From an uncultured Alphaproteobacteria bacterium (GTDB taxonomy: Bacteria; Pseudomonadota; Alphaproteobacteria; Rhodobacterales; Rhodobacteraceae), in NCBI GenBank assembly GCA_902537215.1, contig CACBAM010000005.1, positions 62,001-126,000 of the forward strand: a DNA stretch of 64,000 nucleotides. The letters run 5' to 3'. This document shows positions 18,888 through 28,253 of this stretch, one piece after another (the stretch's first letter is position 1; each line of letters begins with the position of its first letter). Position numbers and translations under genes: made by a program. Below the pieces are notes generated by a model, which made no database searches, was not told the DNA's origin, and saw only the letters and a list, made by a program, of their open reading frames with translations.

Positions 18888-20549
18888 TTGATAAAAAAAC
18901 TTTTTGTACAAAATATTTTTTTAATCGAAAACCTAGAATTAGAATTTACACCGGGTCTTAATGTATTAACAGGTGAAACTGGAGCTGGTAAGTCCATCCT
19001 TTTGGATTGCTTGGGCTATCTTCTTGGTAAAAAAAATACAAGGATTGAGCTTGGCAACCGAGCTGAGACTGCCACCCTTATAGGAGAGTTTCAATCAGAG
19101 AAAAATGGCTTAATTAGCCAATTCCTGTCTGAAAAGGGATTTCCAAAAGATGGTAATCTGATATTGAGACAGAGCATTGGTACGAGCAGTAAACGAAGAG
19201 CTTTTATTAATGACCTACCCTGTTCATTAGAGTTGGTTCGAGATCTTGGCAACCTAATACTAGATCTAAACGGTCAGTTTGAGGAACAAGGATTGTTAAA
19301 TGTAAAAACTCATAGAGGTTTGCTGGACACCTATGGTAATTTACAGCGAAATTTAAAGAATGTTGACAAATATTGGACAGAGCTTAATAAATTAAAAAAA
19401 TTACGCGATACTGAGTATAAAAGAAAAGATTTGGTAGAAAATACGGATTACTTGGAAAAATCAATTCACCAGATAAATGAGCTACGACTTGATGAGAGCG
19501 AACTGGAGAGTATCGAGTCGCGTAGAGAGGAGCTTAAAAAAGCTAGCCGAAGTAACGCCGGTATTATGGATACTTTTCAAGCTCTAAATAGAGAGTTGGT
19601 GGAAGAAAGCATTGTGAATGCAATTAAGTCTTTAGAAAGATTAGAAAAAAAAGTTGACGTTGATAACCATTTACCGATTGAAAAGTTTTACACTGCTTTG
19701 GAAAAGTTTTCACAGGCCTGTGAAAATTTGGATCAACTAAGAGAAAATAGTGTTAATAGTGAAAAGCAACTTGTTGAAATAGAGGATCGTTACCATTCGA
19801 TAAAGAGAATATGTAGGGCTCACAATGTTGAAATCGATCAAATATTCAACTTACACTGTTCATTACAAGAGGAATTAAAAAACATAAGAGAAGTTGATGA
19901 AAAAATAAAAGATATAGAGAAGGAAATTTTATTGATAAGTGATCGGTATCAGAAAGAAACGGCTTTTTTATCAAGTGAAAGGTACAAATTTGCTTCTAAG
20001 CTGGACAAAAAGATAGAGAAAGAATTAAAGCCATTAAAGCTAGAGCTAGCTAAGTTTAAAACAGAGATATTAAGGGATCAGGAATCTAAATTTGGATGCG
20101 ATCATGTTTGCTTCACTACTGAAATTAACCCAGGCTCTGGCTTTAAACCGCTGAATAAAATCGCTTCTGGCGGAGAGTTATCAAGATTTCTTCTTGCCGC
20201 AAAGCTATGTTTTTTTGATCAAGATAGTAAAAAAACACAAATCTTCGATGAAATTGATAGAGGAGTTGGTGGGGCTACAGCGTCAGCAATTGGGAAAAGG
20301 TTGCTAGAGTTATCCAAACATGAACAAGTATTAGTTGTTACTCATTCTCCTCAAGTTGCTGCTTACTCTGATAATCATCTTAAGGTTGAGAAGGTTAATT
20401 CGGACAAGTCAACAGTCACAAAAGTTACCACGCTAAATGAGCAAAATACTGTAAGGGAAATAGCGAGAATGCTATCTGGAGAATTGGTGACCACTGAAGC
20501 TTTGGCTGCAGCAGCGAAACTAAGAAATACTAGTAGAGGGATTAGTTAA
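18888..20549 (+). CDS. recN: DNA repair protein RecN
   Basis: SMC-like ATPase for double-strand break repair. The N-terminal Walker A is TGETGAGKSILLD (about residues 28-40). A long charged coiled-coil region fills residues 150-390. The C-terminal half-ATPase has LNKIASGGELSRFLLA (ABC signature), the Walker B region IFDEIDRGVGG and VLVVTHSPQVAA. 553 residues. The TTG start at 18888 follows the bamD stop by one base. Its end overlaps the convergent dehydrogenase gene by 8 nt. Confidence 0.95.
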   Translation: MIKKLFVQNIFLIENLELEFTPGLNVLTGETGAGKSILLDCLGYLLGKKNTRIELGNRAETATLIGEFQSEKNGLISQFLSEKGFPKDGNLILRQSIGTSSKRRAFINDLPCSLELVRDLGNLILDLNGQFEEQGLLNVKTHRGLLDTYGNLQRNLKNVDKYWTELNKLKKLRDTEYKRKDLVENTDYLEKSIHQINELRLDESELESIESRREELKKASRSNAGIMDTFQALNRELVEESIVNAIKSLERLEKKVDVDNHLPIEKFYTALEKFSQACENLDQLRENSVNSEKQLVEIEDRYHSIKRICRAHNVEIDQIFNLHCSLQEELKNIREVDEKIKDIEKEILLISDRYQKETAFLSSERYKFASKLDKKIEKELKPLKLELAKFKTEILRDQESKFGCDHVCFTTEINPGSGFKPLNKIASGGELSRFLLAAKLCFFDQDSKKTQIFDEIDRGVGGATASAIGKRLLELSKHEQVLVVTHSPQVAAYSDNHLKVEKVNSDKSTVTKVTTLNEQNTVREIARMLSGELVTTEALAAAAKLRNTSRGIS

Positions 20550-21915
20550 TTTTTACTACCTTACCTGGATTTAATATCCCATTTGGATCAAAGGTTCTTT
20601 TAATCGAGGACATGACCTGATAAGCTTCTCCGTGCTCTTTTTCCATGAACTCAATCTTTCCTATTCCTACTCCATGCTCTCCTGTACAGGTACCTTCCAG
20701 TTCTAAGGCGCGTTCTACTATTCGCCTAGTCAGATCTTTTGCTATATTTATATCATCATCATTATTAGGTCTAACCATTATTCCAGAGTGAAAATTTCCA
20801 TCACCCACATGCCCCATTATACTGGGTGCCATTCCTTTTGATTTCATCTCTTTAGCTGTTTGATCTATCATTTTAGCTAAATTCGATATTGGCACGCAAA
20901 TATCAGTTACTAAAAATGTGTGGTTAGGGTTTTTGGCTTTTATAGCATAATAATAGTTGTGCCTTGCCTTCCAAAGTTTGTTTCTATCTTCAGTCGCGGT
21001 ACTCCAGTGAAAATCGCTACCACCATTTCCAGCCGCAATCTCTTGTACAGTTTCAGATTGTTCTTTTACGGAAGTTGCACTTCCATGAAATTCCAAAAAC
21101 AAGTGTTCTTTGATTGGTAAGTCAAGTTTTGAGTACTCGTTTACAGCTTCGATAGATGTTGAGTCCATAAGTTCGGATCTTGCAATTGGTATTCCGATTT
21201 GAATTGTTTCAATTATTGTTCTTACCGCACTAGCTGTGTCTGGAAATGAGCAAATTGCTGATGCTATCTCTTCTGGTATACCCTGCAGGCGCAATGTTAA
21301 TTCTGTTATTATACCCAGTGTTCCTTCTGATCCGACTATCAACTTCGTGAGGTCATATCCCGCTGAAGACTTTCTTGCTCTAGAGCCTGTCTTGATTATT
21401 CGCCCATCCGACATTACGACTTTTAGACCGATTACATTTTCTTTCATCGTACCATATCTAACGGCTGTTGTGCCTGAAGCCCGTGTAGCTGCCATCCCTC
21501 CAATAGAGGCGTTAGCTCCAGGGTCAACTGGAAAAAATAAGCCAAATTCCTTTAGGTTAATGTTAAGTTCCTCTCTTGTTATTCCTGGTTGCACAGTTAC
21601 ATCCATATCATCTGGATTCACGTTCAAGATTTGTTTCATGTTTTCAAATGATAAAGTTACGCCACCATTTACCGGAATTGAGTTTCCTTCGAGGCTAGTT
21701 CCTGTTCCCCAAGGTATTACAGGGCACTTTTGTTTATTGCATATTTCCATGATTTCAGAAATCTCTTTTTCATCTTTGGGGTATGCGACAGCGTCAGGAA
21801 GCATTTCTTTGTAATAGGTTTCGTTTTGCCCATACTGCTTTCTTTCAGCAGTTGAAATGCACAGACGCTCTCCCATCAAAGTTTTTAGCTCACTTATAGC
21901 ATTTTCAATTGACAT
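20542..21915 (-). CDS. FAD-linked dehydrogenase, D-lactate dehydrogenase (cytochrome)-like
   Basis: Member of the GlcD/DLD family of FAD-binding PCMH oxidoreductases that oxidise D-2-hydroxy acids. The N-terminal FAD domain has PVIPWGTGTSLEGNS, VDPGANASIGGMAATRASGT and LIVGSEGTLGIITE. The C-terminal cap has GHVGDGNFHSGI and CTGEHGVGIGKIE, which supply metal/substrate ligands in the family, and FDPNGILNPGK at the end. 457 residues, one polypeptide with no iron-sulfur domain. The overall pattern is closest to mitochondrial-type D-lactate dehydrogenase. The exact hydroxy acid cannot be settled from sequence. Confidence 0.85.
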   Translation of the reverse strand: MSIENAISELKTLMGERLCISTAERKQYGQNETYYKEMLPDAVAYPKDEKEISEIMEICNKQKCPVIPWGTGTSLEGNSIPVNGGVTLSFENMKQILNVNPDDMDVTVQPGITREELNINLKEFGLFFPVDPGANASIGGMAATRASGTTAVRYGTMKENVIGLKVVMSDGRIIKTGSRARKSSAGYDLTKLIVGSEGTLGIITELTLRLQGIPEEIASAICSFPDTASAVRTIIETIQIGIPIARSELMDSTSIEAVNEYSKLDLPIKEHLFLEFHGSATSVKEQSETVQEIAAGNGGSDFHWSTATEDRNKLWKARHNYYYAIKAKNPNHTFLVTDICVPISNLAKMIDQTAKEMKSKGMAPSIMGHVGDGNFHSGIMVRPNNDDDINIAKDLTRRIVERALELEGTCTGEHGVGIGKIEFMEKEHGEAYQVMSSIKRTFDPNGILNPGKVVKIN

Positions 21916-21969
21916 GTTTGGCCTCTCAAATACAAAATAACTGTAACAGTTTGGAAAAATTTAATATAA

Positions 21970-22476
21970 ATGACACCCCAAAATCAAGTCGAAAAAACTT
22001 TGAGCTCTCCATTCAGGACAAAAAACCAAATTGTGCTTGGTGAGTGGATAGACTATAACGGCCATATGAACGTTGCCTATTATACGCTAGCTTTTGATAA
22101 GGCTTTAGATTTCTTTTTTGAAGATGTGCTTAACATTGGACCGTCTTTCGTCGAAAAAAATAAAGAGGGACCATTTGCTCTTAAAGCTAGTTATAATTAT
22201 TTCAGCGAGTTATTGGAGAGTGAAAGTTTTTTCGTCGATATAAGTATTCTAGACTATGATTCAAAAAGGGTCCATGTCTTCGGTGAAATGAGAAAAGATA
22301 AGTCGCTTGAATTATCAGCTGTTTTTGAGACCGTTCTGATAAATATGGACTTGAGTGCACGCAAAGTTAAACAATATCCGGACAGAGTGTTAGAACTGTT
22401 TAAGCTTTTTAAGTCATCATTGGACCAGGATAAAATACCTTTGGAAATAGGAAACAAAATTACGTTAAAAAAATAA
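21970..22476 (+). CDS. acyl-CoA thioesterase, 4HBT hotdog family
   Basis: 168-residue single hotdog-fold protein. The motif EWIDYNGHMNVAYYTLAFDKALD (active-site Asp and the NGHMN loop) is that of the 4-hydroxybenzoyl-CoA thioesterase-like family, including thioesterases linked to carnitine/betainyl-CoA degradation. It is divergent from the FAD dehydrogenase (54-nt gap) and converges with pepP one base away, so context gives no clear substrate. Start ATG 21970. Confidence 0.8.
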   Translation: MTPQNQVEKTLSSPFRTKNQIVLGEWIDYNGHMNVAYYTLAFDKALDFFFEDVLNIGPSFVEKNKEGPFALKASYNYFSELLESESFFVDISILDYDSKRVHVFGEMRKDKSLELSAVFETVLINMDLSARKVKQYPDRVLELFKLFKSSLDQDKIPLEIGNKITLKK

Positions 22477-22477
22477 G

Positions 22478-24271
22478 TTATAAAATCCTACAAGCGTTTC
22501 TAAGCCACGTTTTCTCAGAGACACTTAAAAAAGGACTTAGTTTATTATAGACATTATGGTGATATGAATTTAGCCAATGTAATTCGTCGCGACTTAGCAA
22601 ATTTTTTTCAATGAGCTTTTTTTCGAATGGGACTAGTGTTAACGTCTCGAACTCTAAAAATTCTTTCTTTTGCTTAAAGTTTCCGCTCTTCTTTTTAACA
22701 TACACTAAGTTTTCCAATCTTATTCCTAACTTGCCTTCCAAATAAACTCCAGGTTCGACACTTAAGATCATTCCCGGAATTAAGGGAACCGTATTAAGTC
22801 TTGAAATTCCTTGGGGGCCTTGATGCACATTTGAAAACACCCCCACTCCGTGACCAGTTCCATGGTCGTAGTCTAAACTGTGTTCCCACAAAAAGTATCT
22901 AGCTAGAGGATCTAATTCCTTTCCTGTCAATCCTGTGGGCCATCGGAGCTTACTCAAGCATATTAGGCCTTGTAAAACTTTTGTGTAGAGAAACTTTTGT
23001 TCTGGTAACACTCGTCCTTTTATTATGGTTCGGGTAACATCTGTAGTACCCTCAAGATATTGCCCCCCACTATCAACCAAAATCAGATCAGAGGGGATTA
23101 TCTGCTTATTACTCTTCGGCGACACTCTATAATGAGTTATAGCAGCGTTAGATCCAGTCGCACTTATGGTATCAAAAGAATTATAATAAAAAGAAGAATC
23201 AATTTTTCTAACTTGTTCTAGTTTCTTCACAAGTGCGATCTCATCGAGGGTATTGACTTTTGTGCTTTTAAACCACTTAAGAAATCTTAATAAGGCTACT
23301 CCATCTTTTTCATGGCTCTTAATTGAACCTTTTAATTCAATTGGGTTTTTTTTTGCCTTGAATAAAGATATGGCATTACATATCCTCTCTGATTTTATAC
23401 TTCGCCCTGTGATTTTCTTTTTAAGAATAAAAGGAGTGTTGCTTGGCTCAAATAGAACCGTCTTTAATTTTTTTATATCTTTAAAAAAAAAATTGAAATG
23501 TTTCAATTTCACATTTTTTCTAAGTTCTATGGCAGAATCTTTATAAGCGTCTCTCATAGAATAGATACATAAATGATTATGGTGCACTATTGCATAGCAG
23601 TTCATTAGTGGAGAGTTCGGAACATCTTCACCTCGTATATTCGCTATCCAGCAAATTGAGTCAGAACACGTAAGTATAAAGCCCTTTTCTTCATAGAGGT
23701 TAAGTTTCTTCTGTATTTTTTTGATTTTCTGAGTGGTATTTTCTCCTGAGAGTTTGTACGGCCTTAAAAAGGGTTTCGACAAGGCTTCAAATGGCTTCCC
23801 CAACCAAACTGCATCTATTAAGTTATTAACTTCTTTAAGTCTGATAGACTTTTGTAGAATTTCTTTTTGTGTTTCTATCTCCTTTATTGAGTGCAACCAA
23901 GGGTCAAAACCTACTGTTATATTTTTTTTTACATTTTTTTGTAACCAAGAAAATGGTGAGTTCTTAGTTATGTTTTCAATTGTAAAAAAAGATTGGTCAA
24001 CTTCCTGTCGTATCTGAATACTGTATCTACCATCCGTAAATATGACGGCAGAGTCTTTTAATATTATTGCAAATCCTGCTGAACCAGTAAACCCTGTAAT
24101 CCATTCCAAACGGTTATGAAAGGGTGCGGTAATTTCATTGAAGTACATATCATTGTGAGGAACCAAAAAGGCATCTATACCAAACTCTTTGAGTTTTTTT
24201 CTTATAAGAGCAAGTCTTTCTCTTATTGATAACTCTGTTTTATTATCTTTATACTTCTTGTGCGTTAACAC
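22478..24271 (-). CDS. pepP: Xaa-Pro aminopeptidase, M24B family
   Basis: Dinuclear-metal aminopeptidase that removes N-terminal residues preceding proline. At 597 residues it is the long three-domain form (two creatinase-like N-terminal domains plus a pita-bread catalytic domain). Metal ligands are visible in VDSGGQYLEGTTDVTRT (two Asp), DHGTGHGVGVFSNVHQG (His), SVEPGVYLEGKLGIRLEN (two Glu). The GTG start at 24271 immediately follows the cobT TGA stop with no spacer, so it is probably co-transcribed with cobT. The symbol denotes the family; some genomes use other names. Confidence 0.88.
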   Translation of the reverse strand: MLTHKKYKDNKTELSIRERLALIRKKLKEFGIDAFLVPHNDMYFNEITAPFHNRLEWITGFTGSAGFAIILKDSAVIFTDGRYSIQIRQEVDQSFFTIENITKNSPFSWLQKNVKKNITVGFDPWLHSIKEIETQKEILQKSIRLKEVNNLIDAVWLGKPFEALSKPFLRPYKLSGENTTQKIKKIQKKLNLYEEKGFILTCSDSICWIANIRGEDVPNSPLMNCYAIVHHNHLCIYSMRDAYKDSAIELRKNVKLKHFNFFFKDIKKLKTVLFEPSNTPFILKKKITGRSIKSERICNAISLFKAKKNPIELKGSIKSHEKDGVALLRFLKWFKSTKVNTLDEIALVKKLEQVRKIDSSFYYNSFDTISATGSNAAITHYRVSPKSNKQIIPSDLILVDSGGQYLEGTTDVTRTIIKGRVLPEQKFLYTKVLQGLICLSKLRWPTGLTGKELDPLARYFLWEHSLDYDHGTGHGVGVFSNVHQGPQGISRLNTVPLIPGMILSVEPGVYLEGKLGIRLENLVYVKKKSGNFKQKKEFLEFETLTLVPFEKKLIEKNLLSRDELHWLNSYHHNVYNKLSPFLSVSEKTWLRNACRIL

Positions 24272-26107
24272 TCAAGAATTTCCTACGTTGGTTTTCTGTA
24301 CTTCAAAAAGGTCAGCTAATTGCTCTGTCATGGCGCCAGCAAGTTGTTCAGCATCTGTAATCGTAACAGCTTTTTTGTAGTACCGTGTTACGTCATGTCC
24401 AATTCCAATAGCAAGTATCTGCACTCGATTTGTTGTCTCTATTTTATTAATGATATGTCTGAGGTGCTTTTCTAAGTAATTAGCAGGATTCACAGACAGT
24501 GTCGAGTCGTCGACAGGTGCTCCATCAGATATAACCAGTAAGATTTTTCGATTTTCTTCTCTCTTTATAAGCCTCTTATGTGCCCATTCTAAAGCTTCTC
24601 CATCAATGTTTTCTTTTAAAAGCCCTTCTTTCATCATTAGACCTAGGTTTAGCTTTGCCCTTCTCCAAGGCTCATCGGCGTTTTTATAAATAATGTGCCT
24701 TAGGTCATTAAGTCGGCCTGGATTCTTTGGTCGCCCTTGTGCCAACCATTTTTCTCTCGATTGTCCTCCTTTCCATGCCTTGGTAGTAAATCCTAAGATT
24801 TCACACTTAACATTACATCTTTCCAAGGTCTTAGCTAGTATTTCAGTCGATATTGCTGCTATAGATATTGGCCTACCTCGCATCGATCCTGAATTATCGA
24901 TCAATAAAGAAACTATAGTATCCTTAAAGTTCGTACTACTCTCTTGTTTAAAGCTTAACGGCGTGGTTGGATTTAACACTACTCGTGACAGCTTAGCAGC
25001 ATCTAGTAATCCTTCCTCTAGATCAAATTTCCAAGTTCTATTTTGTTTAGCCTGTAGTCTTCTTTGAAGCTTGTTCGCCAGACGCGATACGGCACCTTTT
25101 AGACCATCTAGCTGTTGATCTAAGTATTCTCTCAATTTTTCTAATTCACTTGTATCCGCAAGCTTATTTGCACTTATTTCTTGATCGTGAGCTGCATCAA
25201 ATATTTGATAAAATGTTTCTTTAGATGGGTTATTCTGGATATTGTGGATAACTTGGTTTTCACTTTGATCTTCACCTTCTATAGCCTCCTCTATCTGACT
25301 ATCTTCTATATCTGCATCGGCGCTTGCAGTTTGTTGGGGATCCCCATCATCTGTTTCACCATTTTCCGCATTATCATTTTCTTCATCGTCTGATCCCTGT
25401 CCTGCCTCTTCTTGTTCTACTTCCTCTTCACTATTTTCTTCTATATCACTATCCGTATCATCTAGCTCCCCAAGCTGTTCTCCATACCCAAGTCTTTCAA
25501 TTAACTTTCGACTCAGAAGGGCAAACTTCTCTTGATCAAAGATGTCGTCAGTTTTGCTAAATTCTGGCTGACTAGTTAAATCCTTAAACACGTCTTTCGC
25601 ATCTAATAGTTTAGATGCTTCAGAAGGTAAATCCATTTCAGATAGTTGTCTTTTTATAAAGTACCTAGCGAGTTGTGAAATATCTTCTTCCTCTACTCCG
25701 ATAGAGTTTTTCGTTGAGTGCTCTGAAGCCTCTACTTTTGTTTTTTGCCAAATATTTCTCTTCGATCCAGGGTAATACTTTTCTCCAAGCAATTCGCACC
25801 TTGCTACTTCAAGTTCGTGATATATTTCTTTCGCTTGTTCACCAGATGGATCATATCTTGAGTAGGTCTCTTCATTTTTAAATCTCGCTTGTAAAGCCAG
25901 CGAGTCTGCTGTCCCTCTGACCTTTAATATTTCAGACTCATTTGGTTCCTTACTTATCTGGGGAAGCTTGATTACTTCTCCATAATCGCCGCTAGGATCA
26001 GCAGAAAATTTTATCTTAAGGTTCTCATTTCCGGATATAGCTCTCGTCGTCTCCGATATTGATTTTTTGATACCGTCAGTTTCCCCAAATTTTTTTTCTT
26101 TGCTCAT
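24272..26107 (-). CDS. cobT: aerobic cobaltochelatase subunit CobT
   Basis: Subunit of the ATP-dependent CobNST chelatase that inserts cobalt into hydrogenobyrinic acid a,c-diamide in aerobic cobalamin synthesis. 611 residues: an alpha-helical N-terminal region, a strongly acidic low-complexity segment (about 214-283, rich in Glu/Asp/Gln), and a C-terminal VWA domain with an intact MIDAS (D404-x-S406-x-S408 in [11 protein letters not shown]). The acidic linker is typical of chelatase D-type subunits. It starts one base after cobS ends. The catalytic partner CobN is not in this window. Confidence 0.93.
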   Translation of the reverse strand: MSKEKKFGETDGIKKSISETTRAISGNENLKIKFSADPSGDYGEVIKLPQISKEPNESEILKVRGTADSLALQARFKNEETYSRYDPSGEQAKEIYHELEVARCELLGEKYYPGSKRNIWQKTKVEASEHSTKNSIGVEEEDISQLARYFIKRQLSEMDLPSEASKLLDAKDVFKDLTSQPEFSKTDDIFDQEKFALLSRKLIERLGYGEQLGELDDTDSDIEENSEEEVEQEEAGQGSDDEENDNAENGETDDGDPQQTASADADIEDSQIEEAIEGEDQSENQVIHNIQNNPSKETFYQIFDAAHDQEISANKLADTSELEKLREYLDQQLDGLKGAVSRLANKLQRRLQAKQNRTWKFDLEEGLLDAAKLSRVVLNPTTPLSFKQESSTNFKDTIVSLLIDNSGSMRGRPISIAAISTEILAKTLERCNVKCEILGFTTKAWKGGQSREKWLAQGRPKNPGRLNDLRHIIYKNADEPWRRAKLNLGLMMKEGLLKENIDGEALEWAHKRLIKREENRKILLVISDGAPVDDSTLSVNPANYLEKHLRHIINKIETTNRVQILAIGIGHDVTRYYKKAVTITDAEQLAGAMTEQLADLFEVQKTNVGNS

Positions 26108-26108
26108 C

Positions 26109-27083
26109 TTATTCTGAGGCAGCTTTCAACAAAATGCTCTCTGGTAACTCTATATCGAAACAACGCTGAAAAAATTCAGAAACTGTTGACCTTTCCAGCT
26201 CATCACATTTGTTTAAAAAACTCATTCTAAACGCAAAAGCTATATCTTCGAAAATTAGACTATTTTGAGCCCACGCGATAACAGTTCTTGGGGACATTAC
26301 CGTAGATATATCTCCACCTATGAACGCTTTTCTTGTCAACTCGGCAACTAGTACCATTTTTTTAATATTTTTTCGCCCATCATCACTCCCATACTCCGGA
26401 CAATTGGCAATAATTATCTCTTCCTCTACTTCATTTTTAAGATAATTAAGTGTTACTACTAAAGACCAGCGATCCATTTGACCTTGATTTATCTGCTGGG
26501 TCCCGTGATAAAGCCCAGTTGTATCACCTAGTCCAACCGTATTTGCAGTAGCAAACAGTCTAAAGAATGGGTGCGGTTTTATCACTTCATTTTGATCTAG
26601 TAGGGTTAATTTACCCTCGGTTTCTAATACTCGCTGTATAACAAACATAACATCTGGTCTCCCAGCATCATATTCATCAAATACTAAAGCTGAAGGATTT
26701 CTCAATGCCCAAGGTAGGATACCTTCTTGAAATTCAGTTATCTGCTTTCCTTCTCTAAGCTTTATCGCATCTTTCCCAATAAGATCAATACGGCTTATAT
26801 GGCTATCGAGATTAACACGAACACAGGGCCAGTTTAATCTAGCGGCAATTTGTTCTATGTGGGTGGACTTTCCTGTCCCATGGTATCCTTGCACCATAAC
26901 CCTCCTATTCTTTGAAAACCCTGCCAAAATTGATAGAGTAGTATCATTATCAAATACATATGATGTTTCCAATTCAGGTACTCTTTCGGTCGGCGATTCA
27001 AAAGCAAAAACTTCCATTTTGGTGTCTATTCCAAATAATTCAGCTACGTCAACTTTTTTCATTGGAATATTTTCTTCTTTCAT
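26109..27083 (-). CDS. cobS: aerobic cobaltochelatase subunit CobS
   Basis: MoxR-class AAA+ ATPase that forms a ring with CobT and drives cobalt chelation by CobN. Walker A is [19 protein letters not shown] (about residues 70-85). Walker B is [16 protein letters not shown]. Sensor 1 is [15 protein letters not shown], nearly invariant in CobS. I start at ATG 27083, preceded by AAGGA six nt upstream; a GTG one codon earlier is also in frame. 324 residues. Lies between the J-domain gene and cobT on the same strand. Confidence 0.94.
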   Translation of the reverse strand: MKEENIPMKKVDVAELFGIDTKMEVFAFESPTERVPELETSYVFDNDTTLSILAGFSKNRRVMVQGYHGTGKSTHIEQIAARLNWPCVRVNLDSHISRIDLIGKDAIKLREGKQITEFQEGILPWALRNPSALVFDEYDAGRPDVMFVIQRVLETEGKLTLLDQNEVIKPHPFFRLFATANTVGLGDTTGLYHGTQQINQGQMDRWSLVVTLNYLKNEVEEEIIIANCPEYGSDDGRKNIKKMVLVAELTRKAFIGGDISTVMSPRTVIAWAQNSLIFEDIAFAFRMSFLNKCDELERSTVSEFFQRCFDIELPESILLKAASE

Positions 27084-27126
27084 CACTAATCCTTATTTAA
27101 ATGTCTTTTTTAGTCTATTTGACTTG

Positions 27127-27771
27127 TCAATCGCCAAATCGTTTACTATTTCTTATTTGATCCCACGCCCAAACGACCTCTGTCATTCTTTCTTCATCAT
27201 CCCTTTTCCCATCATTTGTATCAGGATGCAAATCTTTAATGAGTATTTTATAGAGTTTTCTTATCTCGCCCTTAGTCATGGATGCTGTTGCGCCTAGTAA
27301 TGATAGAGCTTTCTGCTCTGAATGGTTAAGTCTTTTTTTTGTACCTAAAGAATTAGTTTCGTTATTCCCTAAACTATCAATAAAACCGTACGGATCCTCT
27401 ATCCCAAACCGCAGTCTAGAGTTTCCGTCGGAATGAGCTCTATTTACTGATGATTTGGAGCCAAATGGCTTTGTTTTTCTGCCCCAGGTTTTTGAGAGAT
27501 TAACCTCTTTTTCAAATTCTTCTTCTGAGTGATTTTTAAAAAAGTTCCACCTTGTGTTATACTCTTTTACATGCTTCAGGCAAAACCAGTGGAAGTTCTC
27601 TAAATCTTTTGGAGATTTAGGAGCTCTATACTTTGCTTCTTCGGAGCAATCGTTGGCTTCACAGGTTCTTACGGATGACTCAAATCCTCCAGAAGCAGAG
27701 CTTCTTTTGGACCGTCTTTTCTTGTCAGCAGAAACGGATATGTCGTAATCAAGGAAGGATTTATTTTGCAT
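27127..27771 (-). CDS. J-domain (DnaJ-like) protein upstream of cobS
   Basis: 214-residue protein whose only clear domain is a C-terminal J domain (about residues 150-214): LLGATASMTKGEIRKLYKILIKDLHPDTND, with the HPD tripeptide that stimulates Hsp70 ATPase. The N-terminal half has CEANDCSEEAKYRAPKSP and HWFCLKHVKEYN, conserved-looking Cys and aromatic residues that could bind metal but match no domain I know. It lies 43 nt upstream of cobS and is divergent from bolA. This arrangement is seen in many alphaproteobacteria, and it may help chelatase assembly (inference). Confidence 0.85.
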   Translation of the reverse strand: MQNKSFLDYDISVSADKKRRSKRSSASGGFESSVRTCEANDCSEEAKYRAPKSPKDLENFHWFCLKHVKEYNTRWNFFKNHSEEEFEKEVNLSKTWGRKTKPFGSKSSVNRAHSDGNSRLRFGIEDPYGFIDSLGNNETNSLGTKKRLNHSEQKALSLLGATASMTKGEIRKLYKILIKDLHPDTNDGKRDDEERMTEVVWAWDQIRNSKRFGD

Positions 27772-27860
27772 CTCGATTTTCTATTATAATTATGGAAGTA
27801 TATACAATAGTGCCATTACAGAGATTACCAAGAAAAAATTTAACCTTTTGGATAAAATAT

Positions 27861-28115
27861 ATGAATTACGTAAGCATAATAGACGAAACTCTGCGAAAAA
27901 CCTTTGAACCTGTTTTTTTAGAGGTTGTAGATGAAAGTGAGCTGCATCGTGGTCATATTGGATTTAAGGATGGAACCCAAACTCACTTTAAAGTAGTAAT
28001 TAGAGCAAAGATTTTTGAAAAAATGTCTCGGGTATCTCGAGAAAGAGCTATTCATAAGGCCTTAGGTTCTAGCATGATGAAAAATATTCATGCGCTATCA
28101 ATAAAGTTTCAATAA
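27861..28115 (+). CDS. bolA: BolA family protein
   Basis: 84-residue BolA-fold protein. The family signature is clear: HRGHIGFKDGTQTHFKVVI, then SRVSRERAIHKALGSSM and IHALSIK. BolA proteins work with monothiol glutaredoxins in iron-sulfur trafficking and stress morphology. I use ATG 27861 because the conserved domain starts just after it. The frame is open much further upstream (to 27633), but that stretch overlaps the divergent J-domain gene and has no BolA character. ATG 27792 is a less likely alternative. Confidence 0.9.
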   Translation: MNYVSIIDETLRKTFEPVFLEVVDESELHRGHIGFKDGTQTHFKVVIRAKIFEKMSRVSRERAIHKALGSSMMKNIHALSIKFQ

Positions 28116-28253
28116 TATAGAAAGCTAATTTGTTAAATACTAACTACGATTAAAATAACTGTGCTTTTTCCTTTTGTAACAAAACTAGAATTCAAAACCT
28201 ATAAAAAAAAGATAGTTTCCCCCCTGATATTTCTTAGCAGGATGCTTTTTGAA

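Noticed and set aside
27633-27860. Upstream extension of the bolA frame
   Set aside because: It overlaps the J-domain gene on the other strand, and BolA similarity begins only after ATG 27861.
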